Source of the DNA: CAMAUF01 sp046152925
Lineage (GTDB): Bacteria > Chloroflexota > Dehalococcoidia > Tepidiformales > Tepidiformaceae
Direction: 5' to 3'
Length of the DNA stretch: 13,116 bases
Assembly (NCBI GenBank): GCA_046152925.1
Contig: JBJXFX010000082.1
Coordinates: 1 to 13,116 of the forward strand
This document shows, piece after piece, positions 1-7,394 of this stretch. The notes beneath the pieces are model-generated. The model made no database searches and was not told the DNA's origin. It saw only the letters and a program-made list of their open reading frames with translations. How positions within the stretch are numbered: position 1 is the stretch's first letter; every line of letters begins with the position of its first letter. A program made the position numbers and the translations under genes.

Positions 1-981
1 AATCTCGTCGGGTGACCTGAGAATGAGCGATGGCTGCTGCTCAACATAGTCGGCGTGGACCAGGAGGTTAACGAGCGCCTCTCGGACAGCGATTTGGGCA
101 GGCCCCTCATCGACGCGTGTAACCCCGTCGAGGCGAAAGGGCGTCGGGAGGCCGACTGTAAGTCGTGGGTAAATCTCCCTAAAGGCGTCATAAAGGCCGC
201 TCTCCACCACCACGCGATCTTGCCAACGCCCCTCCAGCAGGCGATCGGTTTCGCGGTAGTCGATCAAGTGGCGGCCACGCCACGCGCGGAGGGCCTGATC
301 CCGACCGAACATCAGCACCCCGGCTCGTGTTACCTCGGGGCCGTCGACGCCCGTGACAGTTGCGCCAAGCGCCACGAGGAATCGCTCATTGTCGTAATCA
401 TTCCAAGCGTCACTGGGCTTACGGAGGCGGAACGACTGTCGATAGGCGGCCACGGTGCGCATATCCAATGCATCGGTTCCTAGTCCTGGAATCGCCCTGC
501 CGTCGGCGCTCGAATCGCCACCTGCGTCGCGGAGCATCCGCTTGACTTCCGCCTCGGTGGCCTGGTAGTCGCCCGTGCCGCGGCGGAGGTAGGTGCCTTG
601 AAACGGGTTTCCGCGGAGATGAACGGGCAGTTCGGCACGCGGCGCGGCCCAGACTCGGACAACGACAACCTGGCGTGCGCCGAGAGCTTCCGTCGACACA
701 TCGCCGGGGCCAAAGGCCGCCCAGCTGATGATCTGGCGGTTGCGCGACTGACTGTGGAGTTCGTCGACCTGATGCTCCGGATTGGGTACGCCCACGATCT
801 CTCGCTTATCGTTCACGCCAAGAATGACCCAGCCTCCCTCGGTGTTCGCGAAGGCGCTCACTGTTTCCCAGATAGAGCGTGGCAAGCCCCCGCGGGCGTC
901 CTTGAACTCGATCTGTAGTGACTCGTTCTCGGTGAGACGCTCTAAGAGCTGAACCAGCATCGGCGACAGGGGGTTCGCCAC
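1..981 (-). CDS. AlbA_2 (Schlafen-type) ATP-binding protein, 3' end outside window
   Basis: The minus strand reads without a stop from a GTG at 981 to base 1 (327 residues), so the gene continues past the left edge. Residues about 14-150 form an AlbA_2/Schlafen-like domain, with IEFK at 24-27 and SAFANTEGG at 42-50 followed by a VILGVND strand. Near the cut, at residues 300-312, is VREALVNLLVHADY, the N-box-like motif (N305, H309, D311) of the GHKL-type ATPase domain (HATPase_c_4) that normally follows AlbA_2. This family has been annotated as putative transcriptional regulator or RecG-like; its biochemical role is generally unknown, and some members are tied to phage defence. An in-frame TAG at 991-993 makes the GTG the first usable start; ATG at 960 is the alternative. 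Three sampled 60-base lines are 57-62% GC, below dnaE, which fits an accessory gene. It is divergent from dnaE with a 62-bp gap. Confidence 0.85.
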   Translation of the reverse strand, partial: MANPLSPMLVQLLERLTENESLQIEFKDARGGLPRSIWETVSAFANTEGGWVILGVNDKREIVGVPNPEHQVDELHSQSRNRQIISWAAFGPGDVSTEALGARQVVVVRVWAAPRAELPVHLRGNPFQGTYLRRGTGDYQATEAEVKRMLRDAGGDSSADGRAIPGLGTDALDMRTVAAYRQSFRLRKPSDAWNDYDNERFLVALGATVTGVDGPEVTRAGVLMFGRDQALRAWRGRHLIDYRETDRLLEGRWQDRVVVESGLYDAFREIYPRLTVGLPTPFRLDGVTRVDEGPAQIAVREALVNLLVHADYVEQQPSLILRSPDEI

Positions 982-987
982 GAGTTC

Positions 988-993
988 ATTCTA
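988..993 (-). promoter_or_regulatory. -10 element for the AlbA_2 gene (leaderless type)
   Basis: On the minus strand TAGAAT is preceded by CGG and ends 6 nt before the GTG at 981. With the usual distance from -10 box to transcription start, the mRNA would begin at or next to the start codon. There is no Shine-Dalgarno sequence and no convincing -35 box. The same CGGTANANT plus 6 nt arrangement recurs at dcd and ruvB. Confidence 0.5.
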
Positions 994-1020
994 CCGTCGA
1001 TCCTTGTCCGCTGGGCGGTG

Positions 1021-1026
1021 TACACT
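1021..1026 (+). promoter_or_regulatory. Putative -10 element of dnaE
   Basis: TACACT, preceded by GCGGTG, lies 17 nt before the dnaE ATG and would leave a leader of about 10 nt. No good -35 hexamer is visible at 16-18 bp. A weak GGCGG (1035-1039) just before the ATG is the only ribosome-binding candidate. The promoter shares the 62-bp divergent region with the AlbA_2 gene. Confidence 0.4.
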
Positions 1027-1043
1027 GCCCTTCCGGCGGCAAA

Positions 1044-4000
1044 ATGTTCACTCACCTACACACTCATACCGAGTATTCGCTCCTCGATGGCATGAGCAAG
1101 ATCGCGCCCCTCATGGACCGCGTGAAAGCCCTTGGCATGGACTCCATCGCCATGACCGACCACGGCGCCCTCTATGGCGCGATCGACTTCTACCGCGAAG
1201 CCACCGCCCGCGGCATCAAGCCGATTATCGGCGTCGAGGCGTATGTCGCCCAGGGCAGCCGCCACAGCCGTGAGCGCGGCGATAACCAGCCCTACCACCT
1301 TGTGATGCTCGCCCGGAACCTCCAGGGCTATAAGAACCTCATCGCCCTCGTCACGAAAGCAAACCTCGAAGGTTACTACTACAAGCCCCGCGTCGACCGC
1401 GAACTGCTCCAGCAACACAGCGCTGGGATCACCGTGCTCTCTGGCTGCCCCTCCGCCGAGTTCCACCGCCGCCTCCAAGAAGGCGACCGCGAAGGCGCGG
1501 TTGCCGTCGCCAAGTGGTACCGCGAGGTCTTCGATGGCCACTACTACCTCGAGGTCCAGGACCATTCGCGCGGCGAAGGCGCTCTCGCGAACGCCGGCGG
1601 CGACAAGTTCCTCCATTTCAACGCCCAGATTGCGGACATCGGGCGCGAGCTCGGCATCCCGGTAGTCGCGACCAATGACTCGCACTACACCAACCCGGAC
1701 GAGGCCGAGGCCCACGACGTCTTGCTCTGCGTCGGCACCAACGCGACCGTCGACCAGACGGAGCGCTATAAGTTCGACGGCAAGGGGTACTACCTCCGCG
1801 GCGAAGAGGAGATGCGCTCCCTCTTCCCCGACAACCCGGAGTTCATCCGCAACACGCAGCTCGTCGCCGAGGCGTGCGACCTCGACCTGAAGTTCGACCG
1901 CCAGCTCCTCCCCGAGCCCGTGAAGCCGCCCCACCTCACAAGCGAGCAGTACCTCGCCGAGATCTGCCTCGAAGGGCTCCACCGTCGCTTCCCCGAAGTC
2001 ACCGCGACCCTCAACGACCGGCTCGCCTACGAGCTCGACGTCCTCAAGCAGACGGGCTTTTCGGACTACATGTACGTCGTCAAGGACATCGCCGACGAGG
2101 CCCGGCGCCTCGGGATCCGGATGGGCGTGCGCGGTTCGGCGGCCGCCTCGCTCGTGCTCTACGCTCTCGGTGTCACCGATATCGACCCAGTCGAGAACCG
2201 GCTCGTCTTCGAGCGCTTCCTCAACCTCGAACGGCGCGAGATGCCGGATGTGGACTTCGACTTCGCCGACGACCGCCGGGAGGAGATGTTCCGCTTTGCC
2301 TATGAGCGTTATGGCGAGCAGAACGTCGCCCAGATCATCACGTTCGGCACCCTCGGGGCGAAGGCGGCCTTGCGCGATGTCGGGCGCGCCCTGGGCATGA
2401 GCTATGCGGAGGCGGACCGAGTCGCCCGCCTCGTCCCGACGCAGAACCACATCACCCTGGACGAGGCGATGGAAGCATCGCAAGAGATGCGCGAGGCGGC
2501 CGAGGCCGACCCGAAGGTCCGCAAGCTCGTCGATGTCGCGAAGAAGCTCGAAGGCGTCGCCCGCCACGCGAGCACGCACGCCGCTGGCGTCGTCATCTCC
2601 CGCGACCCGCTGATCGACCACGTCCCCCTGCAGCGCCCAACGCGCGGCGACGAGGGCTCGATCCCGATGACCCAGTTCGCCATGGAGCAGGTCGCGAAGA
2701 TCGGCCTGCTCAAAATGGACTTCCTTGGGCTGTCGAACCTCACCATCCTCGATAGGGCTGCCGCCCTCATCCGTCGGACCACGGGCGACGAGGTGGACCT
2801 GCTCAAGCTCGAAGATGGCGACCCCAAGACGATGGAGATGCTCGGCAAGGGCGAGACGTTCGGCGTCTTCCAGCTGGAGTCCGCCGGCATGCGCCGCTAC
2901 GTGCAGGACTTGCAGCCGAACGGCATCGCGGACCTTTGCGCCATGGTCGCGCTCTATCGGCCAGGCCCAATGCAGCAGATCCCGCGCTTCATCGACGGCA
3001 AGCATGGCCGGATCCAAATCACGTACCCGCATCCAGACCTGGCCAACATCTTGGATGAGACGTACGGCGTCATCGTCTATCAGGACCAGGTGCTCTTCAT
3101 CCTCCAGCAGTTCGCGGGCTACTCGCTCGGCCGCGCCGATGTCGTCCGCAAGGCGATGGGGAAGAAGAAGAAGGAAATGATGGAGGCGGAGCGCGAGAGC
3201 TTCGTCGCCGGCGCGCAGGAGAAGGGCTACTCGCTTGCCGACGCGACGGCAGTCTTCGACCTGATCGAGCCGTTCGCCGGCTACGCCTTCAATAAGGCCC
3301 ATAGCTGGTGCTACGGCAACATCGCCTACCAGACGGCCTGGCTGAAGGCGAACTACCCGGTCCAATACATGACGGCGGTGCTGCAAAACACCAAGAGCGC
3401 GCCAGACCCCTTCGAGCGCATCGCTGCCGCCGTCGCCGAATGCGCCAAGCTCGGGATTGAAATCCTCCCGCCGGACGTCAACCGCAGCGAGGAGAACTTC
3501 AGCGTCGAACCCCGCATCGATGGCACGCGCGCGATTCGTTTCGGGCTCGGTGTCGTGAAGAACGTTGGCGCTTCAGCGGTCGAAGGCCTGATCGCCTCGC
3601 GGGTCGACAAGGAAGGCAACCCCGCGCCGTTCAAGGACGTGGAAGACTTCTGCAAACGCGCGGACCTTACCTCGGCGAACAGCCGGGCGGTCGAGTCGCT
3701 GATCCGGGCCGGCGCCTTCGACATGCTGGGTGACCGTGGGACGCTGAACTTCAACGTCGAGCGGATCATGAACGTCGCCCGCCGCGAACGGGAGCTGCGC
3801 GAAAGCGGCCAGGCGACGATGTTCGACCTCTTCGGCGACAAAGTGGATACGCCCCTCCCCGCGCTCGAGCTCGACCAGGCGATGGCCAAGCGCGAAGACA
3901 TGCTCGCTTGGGAGAAAGAGCTGCTCGGCGTCTACGTCACGGAGCACCCCTTCCAGTCGGTCGCCCGCAACGTTGCGGCCTACACCACGCACGCGCTCGC

Positions 4001-4829
4001 CGACCTGACGATCGAGATGGTTGGCCAGGTGGCGACGGTGGCCGGGATGGTCGCCCGCGTCCAAGCGCGCTTCACCCGCGACAACCGCAAGTTCTACATC
4101 GTCGACCTCGAAGACCTCTCAGGCTCGGCCGAAATCACGGTCTGGAGCGACCAAATCGAGAACGGCGGCGAGCGGCTCTGGGCCGAAGGCAACGTCGTCG
4201 TCGCACAGCTCGACTGCCGCGAACGGGGCGACCGGCTCGCGCTCAGCGTCCGCAAGGTGGCGCCATATGACCGCGGCGAAGGCGCCGTTGTCGGCTTCTC
4301 GCCCGAGCAATGGCAGGTGGAGCAGCCGAAGCAGCGCCGCCGGCAGAGCGGCGGTGCTGGTGGTGCTGGCGTCGTGCCGCCCGCCAAGGTGTATGGCGGC
4401 GAAGGGGGCTCGCGCCCACCGTCCGTCCCGAGCGCTCCGCCCCAAGCGAGTGTGGCGTCCGCTCCGCCCCGGCCCGTCGCCCCGGCTGGCCCGCGGGAGG
4501 CGCCTCCCGCGCCCGCGCCGACGAGCGAGCACTCGCGCCCCGGCGTGCGCCCGCCGACCTCCGGAGACACAGCGCGACTCGTGGTCACGATCTACGAGAC
4601 GGAGGACAGCCTCGCCGACGAACATCGCCTCCGCGCGGTCGCGAGCATGTTGAAGGAACACCCGGGGAACGACGAGGTTCGCCTCGTAATCCACGACGGC
4701 GAGGGCCACGACTCCGAGTTCGACCTCCCACGCGCCGCCGTGAATGAGGACCTCGCGCGCAGCATCCGGAACATCCTCCAGAAGCACGGCCAGGTGCGCC
4801 TCACCGGCACCCGCGACCGGGCGGCGTAA
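1044..4829 (+). CDS. dnaE: DNA polymerase III subunit alpha
   Basis: This is the replicative C-family DNA polymerase (1261 aa). The start gives MFTHLHTHTEYSLLDG, the canonical PHP-domain N-terminus. All nine PHP metal ligands appear to be kept: H6, H8, D15, H40, E65, H85, C135, D212 and H214. The palm has PDVDFDF with D404 and D406 and KMDFLGL with D559, matching the E. coli catalytic triad D401/D403/D555. The fingers-region signatures HASTHAAGVV, RPGPMQQIPRF and FNKAHSWCYG follow, then a helix-hairpin-helix region near 830-880. A clamp-binding motif QATMFDLF lies at 923-930 and an OB fold at about 994-1072. A low-complexity Pro/Ala/Gly linker (about 1093-1175) leads to a small C-terminal domain (about 1176-1255). 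No intein is present. The intact metal site suggests, by comparison with Thermus and mycobacterial DnaE, an active proofreading PHP domain; that is inference. Confidence 0.98.
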   Translation: MFTHLHTHTEYSLLDGMSKIAPLMDRVKALGMDSIAMTDHGALYGAIDFYREATARGIKPIIGVEAYVAQGSRHSRERGDNQPYHLVMLARNLQGYKNLIALVTKANLEGYYYKPRVDRELLQQHSAGITVLSGCPSAEFHRRLQEGDREGAVAVAKWYREVFDGHYYLEVQDHSRGEGALANAGGDKFLHFNAQIADIGRELGIPVVATNDSHYTNPDEAEAHDVLLCVGTNATVDQTERYKFDGKGYYLRGEEEMRSLFPDNPEFIRNTQLVAEACDLDLKFDRQLLPEPVKPPHLTSEQYLAEICLEGLHRRFPEVTATLNDRLAYELDVLKQTGFSDYMYVVKDIADEARRLGIRMGVRGSAAASLVLYALGVTDIDPVENRLVFERFLNLERREMPDVDFDFADDRREEMFRFAYERYGEQNVAQIITFGTLGAKAALRDVGRALGMSYAEADRVARLVPTQNHITLDEAMEASQEMREAAEADPKVRKLVDVAKKLEGVARHASTHAAGVVISRDPLIDHVPLQRPTRGDEGSIPMTQFAMEQVAKIGLLKMDFLGLSNLTILDRAAALIRRTTGDEVDLLKLEDGDPKTMEMLGKGETFGVFQLESAGMRRYVQDLQPNGIADLCAMVALYRPGPMQQIPRFIDGKHGRIQITYPHPDLANILDETYGVIVYQDQVLFILQQFAGYSLGRADVVRKAMGKKKKEMMEAERESFVAGAQEKGYSLADATAVFDLIEPFAGYAFNKAHSWCYGNIAYQTAWLKANYPVQYMTAVLQNTKSAPDPFERIAAAVAECAKLGIEILPPDVNRSEENFSVEPRIDGTRAIRFGLGVVKNVGASAVEGLIASRVDKEGNPAPFKDVEDFCKRADLTSANSRAVESLIRAGAFDMLGDRGTLNFNVERIMNVARRERELRESGQATMFDLFGDKVDTPLPALELDQAMAKREDMLAWEKELLGVYVTEHPFQSVARNVAAYTTHALADLTIEMVGQVATVAGMVARVQARFTRDNRKFYIVDLEDLSGSAEITVWSDQIENGGERLWAEGNVVVAQLDCRERGDRLALSVRKVAPYDRGEGAVVGFSPEQWQVEQPKQRRRQSGGAGGAGVVPPAKVYGGEGGSRPPSVPSAPPQASVASAPPRPVAPAGPREAPPAPAPTSEHSRPGVRPPTSGDTARLVVTIYETEDSLADEHRLRAVASMLKEHPGNDEVRLVIHDGEGHDSEFDLPRAAVNEDLARSIRNILQKHGQVRLTGTRDRAA

Positions 4830-4849
4830 TTGCTCACCTTGGTGCGCGA

Positions 4850-4908
4850 ATGAAAGTTTGCTTGCATCCTCAGAGGCGCGATGAAAGTTTCGGGCCCGAA
4901 ACTTTCAT
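4850..4908. promoter_or_regulatory. Upstream operator module I of the fic gene
   Basis: Two inverted sites are visible. The first (4850-4867) is ATGAAAG-TTTG-CTTGCAT, with 7-base arms that match at 6 of 7 positions. The second (4881-4908) is a perfect 28-bp palindrome whose left half is ATGAAAGTTTCGGG. Each half contains the near-palindrome GAAAGTTTC. Module II, 77 bp downstream, repeats the design at about 70% identity over 59 bp. No T-run follows, so a terminator is less likely than a protein-binding site. The binder is unknown; the winged-helix-like C-terminus of the Fic protein itself is a reasonable guess. The remaining bases between dnaE and module I hold nothing clear. Confidence 0.65.
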
Positions 4909-4926
4909 TCGATCACTCAGCGCGCC

Positions 4927-4985
4927 TTTAAAGCCTGCTTTCATCCCAGGGTATGCAATTAAAGTTTGAGGCCCTAAACTTTAAT
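4927..4985. promoter_or_regulatory. Promoter-overlapping operator module II of the fic gene
   Basis: The site at 4927-4944 is TTTAAAG-CCTG-CTTTCAT (5 of 7 arm positions pair). It is followed at 4958-4985 by a 28-bp inverted repeat with 10-base arms ATTAAAGTTT and AAACTTTAAT around an 8-base centre. The right arm ends one base before the GTG start and covers the proposed -10 box (4975-4980). A protein bound here would physically exclude RNA polymerase, so a repressor role is likely, probably autoregulatory. The module is a diverged copy of 4850-4908 at exactly 77 bp spacing. Confidence 0.65.
4975..4980 (+). promoter_or_regulatory. -10 element of fic inside the operator
   Basis: TAAACT fits TANNNT and ends exactly 6 nt before the GTG at 4987, the same geometry as at the AlbA_2 gene, dcd and ruvB. 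This predicts a leaderless mRNA and supports GTG as the start. No -35 box stands out 17 bp upstream. Confidence 0.5.
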
Positions 4986-4986
4986 C

Positions 4987-6138
4987 GTGCTCCGCGAAGA
5001 CTTCCAACCAACGGCGCCCGGCATCCTCGTCGACCTCCCGAGCGGGCATGCCGCCTTTGTGCCGAACCCACTCCCCCCGCAAGTCGCCCTCGACTTCGCC
5101 CGCATGCGCCAGGTCGAGGAGGCCCGCGCCGTCCTGTCGGAGCTTGCTGGCCTCGCACGGCTGACCCGAAACCTCCAACTGATCATCCGCGCCTTCGCCC
5201 GCCGAGAGGCGATCGAGAGTTCGCGCCTCGAAGGCACTCAGACGGAAATCGAGGGTCTCCTGCTCGAAGAGGCCGTGCCTGAGGATGTCCTTGGCGAAGA
5301 TACCGACCTCTTCGAGGTGCTGAACTACCTCGCGACCATCACGTTCGGTGCTGAGTCATTGGCAGATGGCCGGCCGCTCTCCGCCTCCCTCATCCGCGAA
5401 CTCCACGCTCGCCTCATGCAGGGCGTCCGTGGTTCGGACAAGCACCCTGGGAGCTTTCGTGCCCGTGATGTCTACATCGGCCGCCGCCAGGGCGGGTTCG
5501 ATGAAGCGCGATTCGTGCCGCCGCCCCACGAGCGTGTCTCATCGCTTGTGGACCAGCTCGTGAGCTTCGCCGGAGAAGGGCCTGTCCTGGGGCCCCTCGT
5601 CGATATCGCCCTACTGCACTATCAGTTCGAATGCATCCACCCCTTTGAGGACGGCAACGGGCGGCTTGGCCGGCTCCTGATGCCGCTCCAGCTCATCGCG
5701 TGGGGCGCGATCGATCGCCCCCTGCTCTACCTCGCGCCCTACTTCGAGCGCCATGCCGACGAGTACCGCGACGGGCTCCTCCAAGTCTCGCTAGCTGGCG
5801 CGTGGAACGAGTGGATTCGATTCGTCGTGGAGGCGGTGCATGAGTCGGCCGTTGATGCCCGCCAGCGCGTCCAGCGCTTGATCGACCTCGACGGCGACTA
5901 CCAGGAGAAGGCCGCGAGCCTGCGCTCCCGATACGCGAGCAGAGCGCTCCACTCCATCCTCGAATCAGTGATCACGTCGGTACCTCAGCTCCAAGCCGCG
6001 CTTGGCGTGAGCGCGCCGGCTGGGAAGACACTGATCGACGGCTTCGTGGGGCTCGGGATCCTCGAGCCTTACCGCCGCGTCCGCGGAAGGCAAACGTGGA
6101 TCGCGCGCCAAGTCCTCGACCAGCTTTATGGGCGCTGA
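4987..6138 (+). CDS. Fic family protein (class II AMP-transferase, Fic_N + Fic + C-terminal HTH)
   Basis: Fic enzymes transfer AMP, or another nucleotide phosphate, from a nucleotide to target-protein hydroxyls. The 383-aa product has a Fic_N region (about 6-95) with the inhibitory-helix motif SSRLEG (S78, E82, G83), matching the class II signature [S/T]xxxE[G/N]. The catalytic motif HPFEDGNGRLGR begins at H218, the general base. E82 is expected to block ATP gamma-phosphate binding until inhibition is relieved, so the enzyme should be autoinhibited. The last 80 or so residues (SVPQLQAALGVSAPAGKTLIDGF is one stretch split across this region) resemble the winged helix-turn-helix seen at the C-terminus of COG3177 proteins. 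GTG is chosen as start because it sits 6 nt after the -10 and lets Fic_N begin normally. No separate antitoxin gene is adjacent. The target protein cannot be told from sequence. Confidence 0.93.
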   Translation: MLREDFQPTAPGILVDLPSGHAAFVPNPLPPQVALDFARMRQVEEARAVLSELAGLARLTRNLQLIIRAFARREAIESSRLEGTQTEIEGLLLEEAVPEDVLGEDTDLFEVLNYLATITFGAESLADGRPLSASLIRELHARLMQGVRGSDKHPGSFRARDVYIGRRQGGFDEARFVPPPHERVSSLVDQLVSFAGEGPVLGPLVDIALLHYQFECIHPFEDGNGRLGRLLMPLQLIAWGAIDRPLLYLAPYFERHADEYRDGLLQVSLAGAWNEWIRFVVEAVHESAVDARQRVQRLIDLDGDYQEKAASLRSRYASRALHSILESVITSVPQLQAALGVSAPAGKTLIDGFVGLGILEPYRRVRGRQTWIARQVLDQLYGR

Positions 6139-6147
6139 TCCCCGCTC

Positions 6148-6167
6148 GTACCGGCCCGCGCCGGTAC
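6148..6167. promoter_or_regulatory. Perfect inverted repeat over the dcd -10 element
   Basis: The arms GTACCGGC and GCCGGTAC are perfect reverse complements (8 bp) around a CCGC loop. The right arm overlaps the first three bases of the dcd -10 box. It may be an operator controlling dcd or, as RNA, a hairpin ending fic transcription 10 nt after the fic stop. No T-run follows, so I slightly favour the operator. Confidence 0.45.
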
Positions 6168-6170
6168 ACT
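6165..6170 (+). promoter_or_regulatory. -10 element of dcd (leaderless type)
   Basis: CGGTACACT, with TACACT as the -10 hexamer, ends 6 nt before ATG 6177. No Shine-Dalgarno sequence is present. A longer reading frame from 6096 would place this promoter and the fic stop codon inside the coding region, so the ATG at 6177 is preferred. Confidence 0.55.
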
Positions 6171-6176
6171 CCCGCC

Positions 6177-7340
6177 ATGGCTGAGGGGCTCACTGGCGAC
6201 CTTTTCCCTGGCTTGCGCCGCACGGCTTCGACCTACCGCCGCGGTGTCCTCCCGTTCGAAGAGATCCTCAACCTCGTCGCGACGGACGCGATTTCCGCCG
6301 ACCGGCCAGTCGAAGATGTCCAAGTGCAGCCGGCCAGCCTCGACCTCCGCCTCGGCGAGGTGGCGTATCAGCTGCGGGCGAGCTTCCTCCCCGGCCGCCG
6401 GCTGCGCGTCCCCGAGGCCATGGCCGACCTCCAGATCCAGCGCGTCTCGCTCGAGGGGGGCACCGTCTTGCAGCGCGGGGCCGTCTATATCATCCCGCTC
6501 ATGGAGTCCCTCCGGCTCCCGAAGCGCACCTTGGCCAAAGCCAACCCGAAGAGCACCACCGGCCGGCTCGACGTCTTCGCCCGCCTGATCACCGACTATG
6601 GCGAGCTCTTCGACCGCGTCCCGCCGGGCTATAGCGGGCCGCTCTACGTCGAAGTCGCGCCCAAAACGTTCAACGTCCTCGTCCGCCCAGGGACGCGGCT
6701 CAACCAGCTCCGCTTCCTCCGCGGTGTCGCGGCCCAATCCGACACCAGCCAGAAAGCGACGGCCGCCGAAGACCTTGTCTACGACGCGAGCGGCGAACCG
6801 GCCTTAGCGAAAGTGCGGGGCGGGCTCTGGTTCTCCGTCGACCTTCAGGGCGCTGGCGAACGCGGCATCGCCGGCTGGAAGGCTCTCAAGGATGCCCCCC
6901 TCCTCGACTTCGACAAGGTCGACTACTACGACCCCCTGCAGTTCTGGGAGCCCGTGCGCAGCCGGACCGACGGCAAGCTCATCCTCCAGCCCGACGAGTT
7001 CTACATCCTTGGCTCGAAAGAGCGCGTCCGCGTCCCCCCGGCCTACGCGGCCGAGATGGTGCCCTACGACCCGGCGATGGGCGAGTTCCGCGTGCACTAC
7101 GCGGGCTTTTTCGACCCCGGCTTCGGCTATGGCACCGGCGACCTCCGCGGCACCCGTGCGATCCTCGAAGTGCGCTCACACGAGGTGCCCTATGCGCTGA
7201 GCGACGGCCAACACATCGGCCGGCTGGTCTACGAGCGGCTGTTGGCCGTGCCGGGAAAGCTCTACGGCGTCGGTGCAACGGGCTCGTCGTACCAACACCA
7301 ACAACTCGGCCTAGGCAAGCAGTTCCGCGACCTCGAATGA
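6177..7340 (+). CDS. dcd: 2'-deoxycytidine 5'-triphosphate deaminase, long two-domain form
   Basis: The enzyme hydrolyses dCTP to dUTP and ammonia, feeding dUMP to thymidylate synthesis. At 387 aa it is about twice the length of E. coli Dcd and fits the long form best known from alphaproteobacteria, with two dUTPase-like halves. The N-terminal half carries QPASLDLRLGE (about residue 53), then KSTTGRLD, with S126 and R130 matching E. coli S111 and R115, then GYSGPLYVEV with E159 matching the catalytic E138. VRPGTRLNQLRF follows. The C-terminal half repeats the fold: AGFFDPGFGYG, RAILEVRSHEVPYAL and DGQHIGRLVYERL. It starts 38 bp after fic but has its own promoter. It is about 67-75% GC in sampled lines, typical of the core genes here. 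Confidence 0.9.
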   Translation: MAEGLTGDLFPGLRRTASTYRRGVLPFEEILNLVATDAISADRPVEDVQVQPASLDLRLGEVAYQLRASFLPGRRLRVPEAMADLQIQRVSLEGGTVLQRGAVYIIPLMESLRLPKRTLAKANPKSTTGRLDVFARLITDYGELFDRVPPGYSGPLYVEVAPKTFNVLVRPGTRLNQLRFLRGVAAQSDTSQKATAAEDLVYDASGEPALAKVRGGLWFSVDLQGAGERGIAGWKALKDAPLLDFDKVDYYDPLQFWEPVRSRTDGKLILQPDEFYILGSKERVRVPPAYAAEMVPYDPAMGEFRVHYAGFFDPGFGYGTGDLRGTRAILEVRSHEVPYALSDGQHIGRLVYERLLAVPGKLYGVGATGSSYQHQQLGLGKQFRDLE

Positions 7341-7379
7341 ATCGGACCTTCGCTGCGTGCATGAAGCCAGTCGGATTCC

Positions 7380-7385
7380 TAGACT
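7380..7385 (+). promoter_or_regulatory. Putative -10 element of the methyltransferase-nuclease pair
   Basis: TAGACT ends 9 nt before GTG 7395 and would give a leader of only 2-3 nt. Its TAG (7380-7382) is also an in-frame stop for the methyltransferase, so GTG 7395 is the first start that can be used. There is no Shine-Dalgarno sequence. Confidence 0.4.
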
Positions 7386-7394
7386 CAACATCAC

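Noticed and set aside
1..918. Plus-strand frames at 55-483 and 598-918 as genes.
   Set aside because: The minus strand across this whole region translates without a stop into an AlbA_2/Schlafen protein with its conserved motifs.
1056..3386. A 776-codon open frame on the minus strand opposite dnaE.
   Set aside because: It lies wholly opposite an unmistakable dnaE. Its product is repetitive in Val, Leu, Asp and Glu, as expected of an antisense shadow in GC-rich codon-biased DNA, and it has no recognisable domain.
4322..4570. The Pro/Ala/Gly-rich part of dnaE as an inserted element or frameshift.
   Set aside because: The frame stays open and the downstream C-terminal domain reads normally. Such linkers are ordinary between the OB and C-terminal regions of long bacterial DnaE proteins.
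4833..4850. CACCTTGGTG just after dnaE as a terminator.
   Set aside because: The arms are only 4 bp with a 2-nt centre and no T-run follows, so it is not a credible intrinsic terminator.
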